The notes beneath the pieces are model-generated. The model saw nothing but the letters and a program-made list of their open reading frames with translations. It was not told the DNA's origin and ran no database searches. From Platerodrilus igneus (taxonomy: Eukaryota > Arthropoda > Insecta > Coleoptera > Lycidae), in contig JARFIW010001750.1 of assembly GCA_036346225.1 (NCBI GenBank), positions 3,162,001 through 3,226,000 on the forward strand: a stretch of DNA of 64,000 nt. The letters are read 5' to 3'. Shown here in pieces: positions 35,010 to 45,094 of the stretch. The position numbers and the translations under genes are program-made. The first letter of the stretch is position 1. Each line of letters begins with the position of its first letter.

Positions 35010-35041
35010 GGTTAGGTCAGCGCCGCGGCGCTGACCTAACC
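35010..35041. repeat. perfect 32-bp palindrome at arm junction
   Basis: The half-site GGTTAGGTCAGCGCCG is followed immediately by its exact reverse complement, with no mismatches and no loop. It is GC-rich in AT-rich DNA, five bases from the inner end of the right arm and about 100 bp upstream of the central gene. A direct repeat TGTGGACCTA lies beside it (about 34,963-34,984). It could be a replication origin, a resolved hairpin terminus or a duplication scar. Confidence 0.95.
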
Positions 35042-35046
35042 AATTA

Positions 35047-35490
35047 GAACCTTTCGGATCATTTAAAATCGAGGGTCTTACAACCTATAACAACCATATA
35101 TTCCCAAAAGTGGTGGATATGCAACTACACAACGGTGTGTGGGAGAAAATGGATTCTCTCCAATACCGACAAGAAGAAGTCGATCAAGCTAACAAGATAC
35201 GTATGCAGGATATAGTGGGAAAGCTGTGATTAAAAGATTGTCACAAGCTGCAAGAATTACACGAAGGAATGGATCTGGTTGTCGGCGGAATCAAAGACTT
35301 TAAATATAGAGGCAAACTTCGGTACATTTTACAATTCGAAAACCTAGACGGTCTCTATGTATCAAACTATTGGTTAGAAAAGGAGATAGAGGACTTGGGT
35401 ATCGATTTAAATTTTAAGCTGCGAATAAAATTAGATAAAATTAAAGCCACTCCAAACAAACATAAAGAAAGGACTGTCTTCTGTGTATAA
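35047..35490 (+). pseudogene. partial copy of central gene, right arm
   Basis: This is the mirror of 33,452-33,009, cut off abruptly at the arm boundary. It has an in-frame TGA at about 35,227 where the left copy has CGG, and a few substitutions (FLQ to SLQ, TTT to ATP). The remaining open part is 35,269-35,490. It cannot be functional alone. Confidence 0.85.
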
Positions 35491-35637
35491 CTTTGTATTA
35501 AAATTAAGTTTAAATAACCCCATGCTTGGCATTAAATATTTTTAAATTTGTTATGTATAATGTCAGAATAAACATTTTATAATAGTATATAACATTGTTC
35601 TTTATTTATAAAAGGCTGTGACGTTACCCCGAAATAG

Positions 35638-35755
35638 CACTCGCACAGAGAGGGGTGCGCATGGGCAGCGAGCATGGGCAGGGGTGCGTACGCGCAGGGG
35701 TGCGCATGGGCAGGGGTGTGCATGCGCAGGGGTGCTCATGGGCTGGGATGTGTCT
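35638..35755 (+). repeat. GC-rich minisatellite, right arm
   Basis: Mirror copy of the 16-bp-unit array at 32,744-32,860, with the same number and order of units as far as I can see. Confidence 0.85.
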
Positions 35756-36334
35756 GGGCGTACACGAGGGAAGCGGGTGTTAACAGTCACCAAGCATCCA
35801 ATTCTTTATTTGGATGGTATCGAGTACTTGTCTGCGTATGTATCCGGAGTAAAAGAATACGATTTGCATACGCGGCTTATTAATAAAATTAGTTTATCGA
35901 GGGAATGACAAAAGGTACATCATTCCTAATAGTACAAAAATCTACGCATGGGGGGCGTAAAGATATAAGATAGTTGTTTATATTTGTATATATTAGTTTT
36001 AAGATTCCATAATTTTTAAGTTCTTCTCCCACCTTCCAAATCCTTCCGGCTTCTATCCTGGTTGACAGAGTATACGTGTTATCCCCACGTGGTATTCGCG
36101 GGACACTGCGGTTTTAGATTTCTAGGGAAACGGTTGGTTAAGGCATATGTCTTGGTTAGCGAAAAAAAGGGTTTTAAAAATGGAGTTAAATAAAGATGGG
36201 CAAAAATCAGTGATTTGGGTCTTTAAAAGGCATAACTTTGTATGGGGCGGTCCTATTTAAAATCTATTTACAGATTTGGGACCCCTAGAAAAATTTAATA
36301 TTAGTTGATACCTAGCAAAATATATTTATCTTAA

Positions 36335-36529
36335 AAGAGTGACTACCATGCGTATAATAAATACAATATAACACTTGTCAACAAAAAAGTTGTAGGGAAA
36401 ATTAAAGACGTATTTAATGGGGATCCAGTATTAGAATTTGTTGGTAGTAATGTTAAGTCCTACTGTATTGTAGGCGAGAAAGATACGATTAAAAAGATTA
36501 AAGGGGTCTCACGAATTGTAGTTAAGTAA
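36335..36529 (+). pseudogene. family B DNA polymerase C-terminal fragment, right arm
   Basis: A 64-codon open frame ending at the TAA of 36,527-36,529. It begins after a stop at 36,332 and contains NKYNITLVNKKVVGKIKD, then the EFVG and KKIKGVS blocks. It is the mirror of the left fragment at 31,980. Thirty-five bases after the stop, the mariner interrupts the arm. Confidence 0.6.
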
Positions 36530-36563
36530 AACCGAGGGTCTTACAACCTATAACGAGCATATA

Positions 36564-38009
36564 TAAGGTTATCATAAAGTAAGGGATATATTTTAAATTA
36601 TGATAACTTTTTAACAAATTAAGTTAATAACAAGAAATAAATGAAATCTAATTGCTTAAGAAATGGGATTTAGTATGCCCAAAACAGGTTACGGCAATTG
36701 CTCAATATGACCTCCATTTTGTTGTTGTAAGATCACCATCCTTACCTCCAAATTGTACACAGCATTTCGTAACATTTCTGGTTGAATTGTACCAATTTTC
36801 TCCGTAATACTGTCTTTTAATTCTTGTAGCGTAGTTGGTCGTCTTCTAAACACTAAACTTTTAAATAACCCCACAGCCAGTAATCCGCTGGGTTTAGATC
36901 AGGTGATCTTGGTGGCCATGAATTTACGAAATGTCTGCTTAACACGCGATCTTGAAAACGTTGGTTAACAATTCTTTGACTGGTCGAAAAATGTGCGGGG
37001 TGCTCCATCCTGCATAAAATGATGTTTTCAATTCCGTAGTGCTCGTTTTGCAGCTGTGGAATAACATAATTTTGTAACATTTGCAAGTATCGTTCACCAT
37101 TTACAGTTACAGATACGGCTTGTCCATTCTGCATTTCCTCGTAGAAATACGGACCAATAATAAAATCAGCTGTAAAACTGCACCAAACGGTGACTTTCTT
37201 GTCATGAAGACCTTTTTGAACGATTTGTTGTGGATTTTCTGCAGACCAGATTCTACAGTTTTGAGTATTGACTCCACCATTCAGAGTAAAATGTGCCTCA
37301 TCTGTCCATAAAATACGGGATAACCGTTCGGGTTCAATTTCCATCTGAGCCATTACTCGCAAAGAAAAATCGTACCTAGTAGCCAAATCTGCGTCCTTTA
37401 ATTCAAACAGCATTTTCAGTTTATATGGATACATGTTTAGAATTTTGCGTAAAATTTTCCAAACCGTGGTATACGGCATTTGCAATCGCTTGGATATCGC
37501 ATTTGCACTGCTGATTGCGAGTGAATTGCTTCTGGCTATGTCTTGATTTTCATGAAGAACCTCTGCAACTTGGACATCACTAATTATTGGTCTTCCTGAT
37601 CTTGGTAAGTCAGTTACAGACCCTGTTCTTTCAAATTTTTGTATCAAATTGCGGTCCCGCTCTCAAACCCATTCTCGTGCGAAATCTTCGTAATCCAGCG
37701 GTGTAATTTCTGCCGGATTCATAATAGCACTGAACTAAACCAATTCTTGTTTGTAAATCCATGTTATTACAGTTGAGTCGTTTGAACTCAACGTTTACTT
37801 GAGTTTTAATTTCAAAATAAAACTTCAAATTGAATAATTTCGTTTTGACACTAGTGTCAACAATTGTTATGACAACGCTTTTGTTTCTCATAGATACGGT
37901 AAAATCCCATTCATTAAGCAACTAGATTTTGTTTATTTTATGTTACTAACTTAATTTATTAAAAAGTTGTAATGATTTAAAATATATCCCTTACTTTATG
38001 TTAACCTGG
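36564..38009 (-). mobile_element. Tc1/mariner-type element inserted in the right arm
   Basis: 1,446 bp with imperfect TIRs of about 70 bp sharing ATAAAGTAAGGGATATATTT. TA occurs on both sides (36,562-36,563 and 38,010-38,011). The left arm at about 31,940 shows the uninterrupted target, GCATATACCTC on the complementary strand. It therefore inserted after the arms were duplicated, or was lost precisely from the left arm, which is much less likely. Confidence 0.92.
36689..37762 (-). pseudogene. Tc1/mariner-type transposase, frameshifted
   Basis: Starts at the ATG at 37,762 (MDLQTRIGLVQCYYESG). The helix-turn-helix follows (MIQKFERTGSVTDLPRSGRP, then MPYTTVWKILRKIL). Block one is ILWTDEAHFTLNGG. 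Block two appears only by combining frames near 37,005-37,025: a MQDGAP-type sequence is disrupted by an indel, leaving CRMEHPAHFS. Block three is SWPPRSPDLNPADYW. The C-terminus (36,874-36,689) is in a third frame. At least three frame breaks make it inactive. Confidence 0.85.
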
Positions 38010-38029
38010 TACCTCCAAAAGGAATGGAC

Positions 38030-39360
38030 ATGCAACTACGCAGTAGTACGTAGGAGAATAAGAATTCTCTCCAATAAGAAATTAAAGTTTCCATGTACGT
38101 AGCACCAGTCATTGGGTAACGGTAGAAATGTGGAACCTATAAAGACGATTATTAATTATGGTTTAAAAAATAGTAGTTTTCGTAGACTAAATAAAATAGC
38201 TTAGACTGGTTAATGTATAACATACTCTCGTACACATCCACAAACATCTGTTTACGTCCACAATAGCGATGCCGGTAGTTTTTGTTTAACAAATAGTAGA
38301 AAAGATACGTCAGGTGTTAGTGCGTGGAAGTCCATAGGATCGTTGGATTCAAAAAGAACGGCGCGGCGGGATGTATGGTGGTCTCCGTTAGAATAATCGA
38401 AAGTGGTTAATCAATTGTATTAGATGTTTAAATAAGCGAAAGTGTAAAGGCCTACATAAACAAAAATTTAATTATCCGACAAAAAGTGTGCGATGTGCTA
38501 CACTTATAAAGAAAGTAGGGAATGGTGCTTTTTTAGCGGTCCTACCCGTAAAAAGGGCGACTGACTTTTTCAAGCAACTACAAGAATAGCAGTAGCGCAT
38601 AGAAGGGGTATGCATGTATTATACAGTTGCTGCAAAATATGTTAGTTTACGCGTAGCTCGAATGTGTAATTGATCACGACTTAAAGATCCCTCGGAGGTT
38701 TAAAAATTCTCGGCCCATTGTCGTTTTGAAAAAAGGTTTGTAAATTATCAGAACAAGAGCGGGTCGAAGTATAATGGATGATTGACCGAGCTTTTGCTAC
38801 CTTTTACGAGGGAATTGGAAGTTGACAGACATCGAGCATCTAATTCTCTATTTGGACGATATCAAGTACTTACCGGTTCTAGAAATCATTACGTGCGGTC
38901 GACCGCTATGCGAAAGTGTAAAAGCCTACAGAAGCAAAATTATCAGACGAAAAAGTGCGCGATGTGCTATAGAAAGTATAAAAAAATTATGCTTTGCCCG
39001 GTCCTAACAGTAAAAAGGAGAGTGACTTTTTCTAGCAATTACAAGAATAGCAGTAGCGCGGCGAAGGGGTATGCATGTATTATACAGCGCATTGTTGCTA
39101 TAAAATATGTTAGTTTACGAGAAGCTCAAACGTGCACAAATTAAATTTTAATCTATAATTAACCATGGTCGTAAAAATGGGAAATTAATGGGTAATTTAA
39201 ATACTGCTAAGCATATACTTTCGCTCGGTGATTCATTTAGAAAATATTCAAGCCCAGCATTTCCTAAAGTATGACGTAGAAGTTATTTAAAATTAAATTG
39301 CTTTATTAGTAAGTATCCTGTAGACAACAAGTTGGTATTTCCTTAGTAATGGTTTAAAGT
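38030..39360 (+). other. right-arm region with internal direct repeats, no clear gene
   Basis: Mirror of 30,600-31,935. The open frame at 38,782-39,144 and an overlapping one at 38,822-39,007 correspond to left-arm frames, and nothing recognisable is encoded. Confidence 0.4.
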
Positions 39361-39660
39361 GTTTTTATTAAGTTTTTGGTTATAGTAGCACTGCATCTTC
39401 TACAGCACGACTTGCACACAATTTGTGTGCGTGTGCTATCACCCTTTTGGATTTTTAATATGCACGCGATCCGTATAACATGGAAGACGTTTCCGATGTT
39501 TCTACTAACGGTATTCGCACCATCGACGATGCGAACCAGGTGCATGCATTGGCGCTAAATGTATTGGACGAGCTGCAAGGATTATGACGTCATTTAGTTC
39601 CCCGCTGAATCCTCAACTTCGTTCGGGTGTCATCGGAAACCTTCGGTTTGCATTCTATAG

Positions 39661-39708
39661 GGTACATAAAGCAGGTGCGCAAGAGTAAACTCTTTAGTTA
39701 TAAGTTAG
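39661..39708 (+). promoter_or_regulatory. 48-bp segment upstream of right zinc-finger gene, absent on left
   Basis: The segment starts GGTACATAAAGCAGGTGCGC, with a TATA-like ACATAAAG about 100 bp before the ATG. In the left arm CTATAG joins directly to TTCGC at about 30,295. The ends carry a short shared TAG, as expected of a deletion between small direct repeats. It may be part of the promoter, so the two gene copies may differ in expression. Confidence 0.5.
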
Positions 39709-39762
39709 TTCGCTTACAAGTTTAACCAAAGTGCTATAGTGCGGATTTTGTTTTGTACTAAA

Positions 39763-40545
39763 ATGGTATCTGCAAACGTTTTTGAGTGCAACTCTTGCGG
39801 TGCTTCCTATACCTGGAAAAATGCTCTCATACGGCACCAGAACAAATGTCGGGGTGTAACATCGTCTACGGTTAAGCTTATACATCCGTCCGCAGCAAAG
39901 TACTTAAACTGTGGGTCTTGCGGTATCGCTTTTACGAGAATGGGCAACTTACAGCGACACAAGGAAAAACAGCACGGTATGTCATTAAGCCGTAAACGTT
40001 CAGCTCCGCCAGTTGTTAAAGAGCCTTGTACGAAACAACCACGAATTATGTGTAAAGTATGCGATTTCGAAATGGAAAAGACTACGTATGCCGCACACTT
40101 GAGAAGCAACAGACATAAAAATGCATCAGTTACCGCTACTAGCGACGATGGTGTAGAAATGGTTAGTACAGCGTTTAACAACCGTATGGCTAGCTATCGC
40201 ATAAAGAACGCCAGTGTCGACGATGGGGTGCCCGAGTTTCTTTGGAAGCAGAAAGAGCGATTTATTCGATTAATAAATGAAAAAAGAATACAACATACAG
40301 CAGTAAAAGTCTATTGCGAACTCTACGGCGTTTACACCAAAATGGGGGAAGAGACTACCGATGTGAAATCCTTTAACACAAAAAATGTGGTTATAACGTC
40401 TTCTAGTAATCTGGAAAATATGTACGAGGTCTTAAGCGAAACCATAAGAACAAAATCAAAGGAATTTGAAACATGCGGGTCCGGTTGGTCTTTGGAAAAG
40501 GTGCTCTATTTAGAAATAAGTATTAATAAGTATAAGCCGATGTGA
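39763..40545 (+). CDS. C2H2 zinc-finger protein, right-arm copy
   Basis: 260 codons from the ATG at 39,763 (AAAATGG). Structure is as in the left copy: two N-terminal C2H2 fingers, a basic linker around SRKRSAPP, a third finger at about residues 90-115, then an about 140-residue region ending SGWSLEKVLYLEISINKY. Differences from the left copy include Tyr to His in the second finger's linker, Ala to Val, and Phe to Leu near the end. It keeps the 48-bp upstream segment that the left copy lacks, so this is the likelier expressed copy. Confidence 0.75.
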   Translation: MVSANVFECNSCGASYTWKNALIRHQNKCRGVTSSTVKLIHPSAAKYLNCGSCGIAFTRMGNLQRHKEKQHGMSLSRKRSAPPVVKEPCTKQPRIMCKVCDFEMEKTTYAAHLRSNRHKNASVTATSDDGVEMVSTAFNNRMASYRIKNASVDDGVPEFLWKQKERFIRLINEKRIQHTAVKVYCELYGVYTKMGEETTDVKSFNTKNVVITSSSNLENMYEVLSETIRTKSKEFETCGSGWSLEKVLYLEISINKYKPM

Positions 40546-40714
40546 GAAGTTCTAGGTTAAAAATAAAAAATTGTAAATATGTATTTAGAAATGTGGTTTT
40601 ACAAAATTTAAACTGTATTAGTAAAAATTGTCTGTAATAAAAAGTTTTAAGAATTGTTTTAGATTTTTTTATGTATGAGCCGCAGGAAATTTATAATTTA
40701 AAGGGTGTGTGTAA

Positions 40715-41585
40715 AATGGTAAGGGGTCGTTCGATTTTAAATCTATTTAGAGATTCGGATTGTGCATAAAATTCTAGACTAACAAGATGTGCTACATGTA
40801 CAAAAAATTTATAAGAAAGCTCAAAAGTCGCTACAGGTAATAAATCTTAAAATGGGGGTAGCTCTCTGGGGGGTGGTGCTATGTGAAAAATTTAAAGAGA
40901 TTTGGGTAGCTTAGAAAATTCTAATATTGATTGATACCAAACAAGGTAGGTTTATCTCGTGGGTGGAAATGTGGAGAAAGATTTATCTCGCAGAGGGTAT
41001 ATGTGTAACTTTGCAGAGCGTGGTCCGATTTCAAATCTGTTTGCAGATTCGGGTTGTGCGTAAAATTGTAGACTAATTTAATGTATTGCATGTATAAAAA
41101 AATTTATAAGAACGCTCAAAAGTCGCTACAGGTAAGAAATCTTAAAATTAGGGTAGCTCCCTTGGGGATGGTGCAATCTAAAAAATTCCTAAAAATTCGG
41201 GTAGCTGAGAAAATTCTAATATTGATTAATACCAAACAAGATAGGTTTATCTCGAAAGATGCAATGGCTAGACAAGGAAAACTATTTGTTAGGTTTGCTT
41301 ATAGAGCAAATAGCAAAATTATAAGATCAGGACTTTAAAGGGGTATAACTTTGCAGGGCGTGGTCCGATTTCAAATCTGTTTACAGATTCGGGATGTGCA
41401 TACAATTCTAAGCTAATTTAATGTATCGCATGTATAAAAAAATTTATAAGAACGCTCAAAAGTCGCTACAGGTAAGAAATCTTAAAATTGGGGTAGCTCC
41501 CTTGGGGATGATGCTATCTAAAAAAATCCTAGAGATTCGGGTAGCTGAGAAAATTCTAATATTAATTGATACCAAACAAGATAGG
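40715..41585 (+). repeat. three tandem repeats, right arm
   Basis: Mirror of the left array; cores at about 40,715-40,960, 41,007-41,255 and 41,340-41,585, plus a deleted unit at about 36,235-36,345. Open frames at 41,081-41,338 and 41,421-41,654 match the left arm's. Confidence 0.8.
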
Positions 41586-42068
41586 TTTATCTCGTGGGTG
41601 GAAATGTGGAGAAAGATTTATCTCGCGGGTGGAAAGAATGCGGGTGTGATGTAATCAAAATGGTTGTGGGGGTGTCCGAGCAAGGAGGAGCCAGGAGGAG
41701 ATTCATCTAAATTTCATCTCCACATTTGCTCCTTATGGGAATTTACATGTAAATTTGGTCCAGATGTGTGTGGAAATGTGGATGCTGGTGGAAATGTGGT
41801 GGTGGTATTCCCAATAATGGTCTACTGCTGCTCCAATGAAAAACCTAGATCTCAAATGACCCTTAAACTTCTCTGTATTTATTTATTCAAATTTAAAAAA
41901 CCACCAAATGAAATTTTAAATTTATCCGAAATAAATAAACACTAATGTCAAAATTACAACGAGGACAAAATAAGATAGCAAGCCCAATTAATATAGGCAA
42001 TTAAAAATCTACTATAATAAAACTATTTATTTATTTAAAATATTTATTTAAAATTCAAACCAGCTAAT

Positions 42069-43776
42069 TACCTCAAAAACAAATTTATAAAATACCCGAC
42101 TTTAAATTTAAATTTAGAAACAAACTAATTAAAACACGCGTTATTGGAATGCAGTACTGGAAGCACTTACCGCTTGTTTACTCGGTGTTTAATCGAACTT
42201 CCAGTGTTACGCCACTAATTACACCCAAAGATCAATAAGTACATGGGTACTTTAAAAAATGGAATATTTATATTCAAATTAATTCAAAATTTATGGTTTT
42301 TAGTTATTTATTTGATTCAAAAAGGGCCTAGATTTTGGTTTTTAAATTGTTATTTTATTACACGCGCGTTATATAATTTTCCCGAATTTATTTGCTGGTT
42401 TTACGCTGTTTTAGCCCGTTTTACTCGTTTTTTTCAATAAATTTATTAAAACGCCTTTTTAAATTATTTTTAATTTATTTTTGGTTATTTATTTAGTAGA
42501 TTTTTTATTTATTAACCCGAAATTTAAGTTGGTTTATTTTTAAACGCGGATTTTAGTTAAATTTTAAGTAAAAGAGTGATTTATTTATTATTTATTTGGT
42601 TTAAATTTTTGGTTTTATTTACTGCCCTATGTATTAAAATGAACCACACAATAATAAAAGTATACTATAATAAATATAAAAGCTTAAAATATAATAATAA
42701 AACCCTACATAAAAACTTACATGTAGCCTTGTAGTCAAGAGCTCTGCAAAACACGTCCGCTCACTTCAAGCGCTAATTAGAAAGTCGCATAGAGCTTTAA
42801 CAGCAAAAATAAACTAGGGAAACCGAAGGATTCTACAGAAGACCGTCAAAACCCCTAAAAGCCCTGCAAAATGATAATTAAAAGAAGTACTAGACTCCTT
42901 AACTACTTACGCTTCAAAAAGCGAATATAACTTCAATAAAGGCACACAGCCATCAACAAATATCTTCTTAAATGCATCCTAACTAAAGGGACAATAATGT
43001 AAAATATAGTCATAACGACTTCTAGACTCACCTGGCGTATAATGTCTCACTAAATATATTATTAATAAACGAGAGGATAACCACTACCGAATACACATTA
43101 AAGTAATCTCTCTTATATAAAAGTTTCACCCCAAATGATTGAAATAACCAACTTATTCTATATTGGAGAAACACTCCACCAGAACATTGGGTTCTACTTC
43201 TTGAAGACCAAAAGCCAAAAGTAAAAAAAATCAAAATTGATAAGCCGCAAGCTTTTATAATAAGCGATAACAGATGGATATACAAAAATGCCTTATGGTA
43301 TCTAAAAGTGAAATAATACTAAATCAACAACGTTGCCGAAAGATGTAACCTGTATTTACTGCTCATATTAATAAATATGCAAAACTTCTTGCAATTAGAT
43401 ACAAGGATTCCCATTATAATTAATGCAGAAAACATAATTTAATAAATACGTTTATTATCATAGGTCAAAAATAAATTGACAGAAAGATCTAGTTCCTAGC
43501 CAAAGTAACAAGATTGAACAAACAGAATATTTATGAGCATAGAAGCGATGTAGGGACGGAATTTGTAACGAGAAAGAATTGAGCCGTTGCAATAACTGAT
43601 TGCCAATCAAGTCTCAGTCCTACTACAATTCTTAACGATTGTTTATCCAATAATGTGCGTAAAGATGCTATAGCAAGAGCAAACAACTATACGCTGGCAT
43701 GTTTCGAAGAAACTGAAAGAATGGGAGCTGTATATGTATTATTGGTAGCTGATTCTAGCAACTCTCTCGAAGATAT
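42069..43776. other. no gene seen
   Basis: AT-rich DNA beyond the right arm, with a T-rich stretch at about 42,240-42,640. No coding region or element end is recognised. Confidence 0.45.
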
Positions 43777-43777
43777 A

Positions 43778-45089
43778 CAGTATTGCCCGAAATAAACAGT
43801 ACTGAAACTAAGTTGGCGGTGTTTTTATGCGTGCGCTGTCACACTCAAGTTAGCTAGTATAGACCTGTCAAGTAAACCTCAAACAAGTAATTAGTAGGGC
43901 CTAATTGTTAAAAATGGTGTTAAGTACAGAGGAGAAAGTGTTTCTGGTAGAGCATTATTTTCGTTCATACGGAATCGGCCGACGTAATGGTGCAAGTTTG
44001 CTATACGTGTCTGATCAATTCACACAAAGGTTTAATAAACGTTCTCCAAGTAATGCTGTAATTTTGAAGGTTATTGAAAAGTTTAGAAATACCGGTAGTG
44101 TATTGTGCCAACGAAAAGGAAACTCGGGGCGTCCCAGGACAGTTAACAACAACAATAACCATAAACGTGTTTTTGAGCAAATCTTAGAAAATCCGAAAGT
44201 CAGCCAGGCAAGGACAGCGTTACAACTTGATTTAAAAGAACTTCCTTTCAAATAATCCTGAAGGAGCTGGGTACATTTTCGTATGTGATTCAGGTACATC
44301 AACAACTACATCCTCGGGATTATCGCAGTAGAGTGGAATATTGCGCCAGAATTCTCGCGTTACAGTATGAAAACCTGAATTTTGAAAAATGTTTGGTTTT
44401 CAGACGAAGCACATTTTCACTTGTCAGGCTATGTGAATCGTCGCACAAATCGATTTCTGGGCTTTGCCAGACCCGATGAGGTTCAAGAGGTTCCTTTACA
44501 TATTGAAAAAGTGAGTGTCTGGTGTGCTGTTTCCGGGCACGGAATCATTGGTCCGTACTTTATCGAAGAGAATGGTAGGCAAGTCACACTTAATCAACAG
44601 AGGTACAGACAAATTTTAACACGATTTATCCCTGATCTACGTCAATTCTGTCGTGCACGTAACTTGGCATTTCGAAACCAATTTTTTCAGCAGGACGGGG
44701 CAACTTGCCATACTGCTGCCGCAATTCGTCAATTTCTTCAAGAACATTTTCCAAGCAAATTCATATCACAATTTACTGACTTCCCTTATCCTTCACATTC
44801 TCCAGACCTCACACCTCCAGACGCATACATTTGGGGCATGGCTAAAAATGCCGTTTTCAAACGGGCACCACAAACCATCGATGAATTAAAGGATGCCGTT
44901 AGAGTCTTCTTCGCAGCCCTGAGACAACCCTTATTCAATAACATGACCAGAAACTTAGAACATCGTTATGAAGTCTGTCTCGAACGAGGAGGTGCACATT
45001 TAGAACATATAATAAAGTGTCAATAATATGTATTTTTTAAATATACAAAACAATTACAATTTCAGTACTGTTTATTTCGGGCAATACTG
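43778..45089 (+). mobile_element. DD41D mariner-type element, perfect TIRs
   Basis: 1,312 bp with perfect TIRs of about 30 bp starting CAGTATTGCCCGAAATAAAC at both ends, and TA on each side (43,776-43,777; 45,090-45,091). Perfect ends suggest a fairly recent insertion, although the transposase is frameshifted. Confidence 0.93.
43914..45026 (+). pseudogene. mariner transposase (DD41D), frameshifted
   Basis: Starts at the ATG at 43,914 (MVLSTEEKVFLVEHYFRSYG). The DNA-binding half continues to about 44,240; a frame change and stop follow. The catalytic half (44,382-45,026) has NVWFSDEAHFHLSGYVN, then FFQQDGATCHTA and SHSPDLTPPDAYIWG. From QQD to PPD are 41 residues, the DD41D spacing of the rosa group. 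It ends HLEHIIKCQ, a normal mariner-type C-terminus. Only the middle appears damaged. Confidence 0.9.
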
Positions 45090-45094
45090 TATCA

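Larger units (their letters stand above)
27941..42068. mobile_element. giant inverted-repeat element related to PolB mobile elements
   Basis: Two long inverted arms (27,941-33,452 and 35,047-42,068) flank a 1,594-bp unique centre. Paired landmarks keep a constant coordinate sum of about 68,498 on the inner side and about 69,956-70,009 on the outer side; the step is a mariner in the right arm. Genes in both arms point outward from the centre. Recognisable parts are a zinc-finger gene with a C-terminal motif known from polymerase proteins of Polinton-like elements, a polymerase C-terminal fragment, and a broken central gene. No integrase, capsid or ATPase is seen. I interpret it as a duplicated relic of a virus-like DNA element. 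Confidence 0.75.
35047..42068 (+). repeat. right arm of giant inverted repeat
   Basis: Mirror of the left arm plus a 1,446-bp mariner (36,564-38,009) and 48 bp that the left arm lacks (39,661-39,708). Without the mariner it is about 5,574 bp against 5,512 bp on the left. The outer match stops sharply at 42,068. Confidence 0.9.

Noticed and set aside
27941..42068. Ordinary cut-and-paste transposon with long TIRs
   Set aside because: No transposase lies in the centre, the arms hold the genes, and no target duplication is visible at 27,941 and 42,068.
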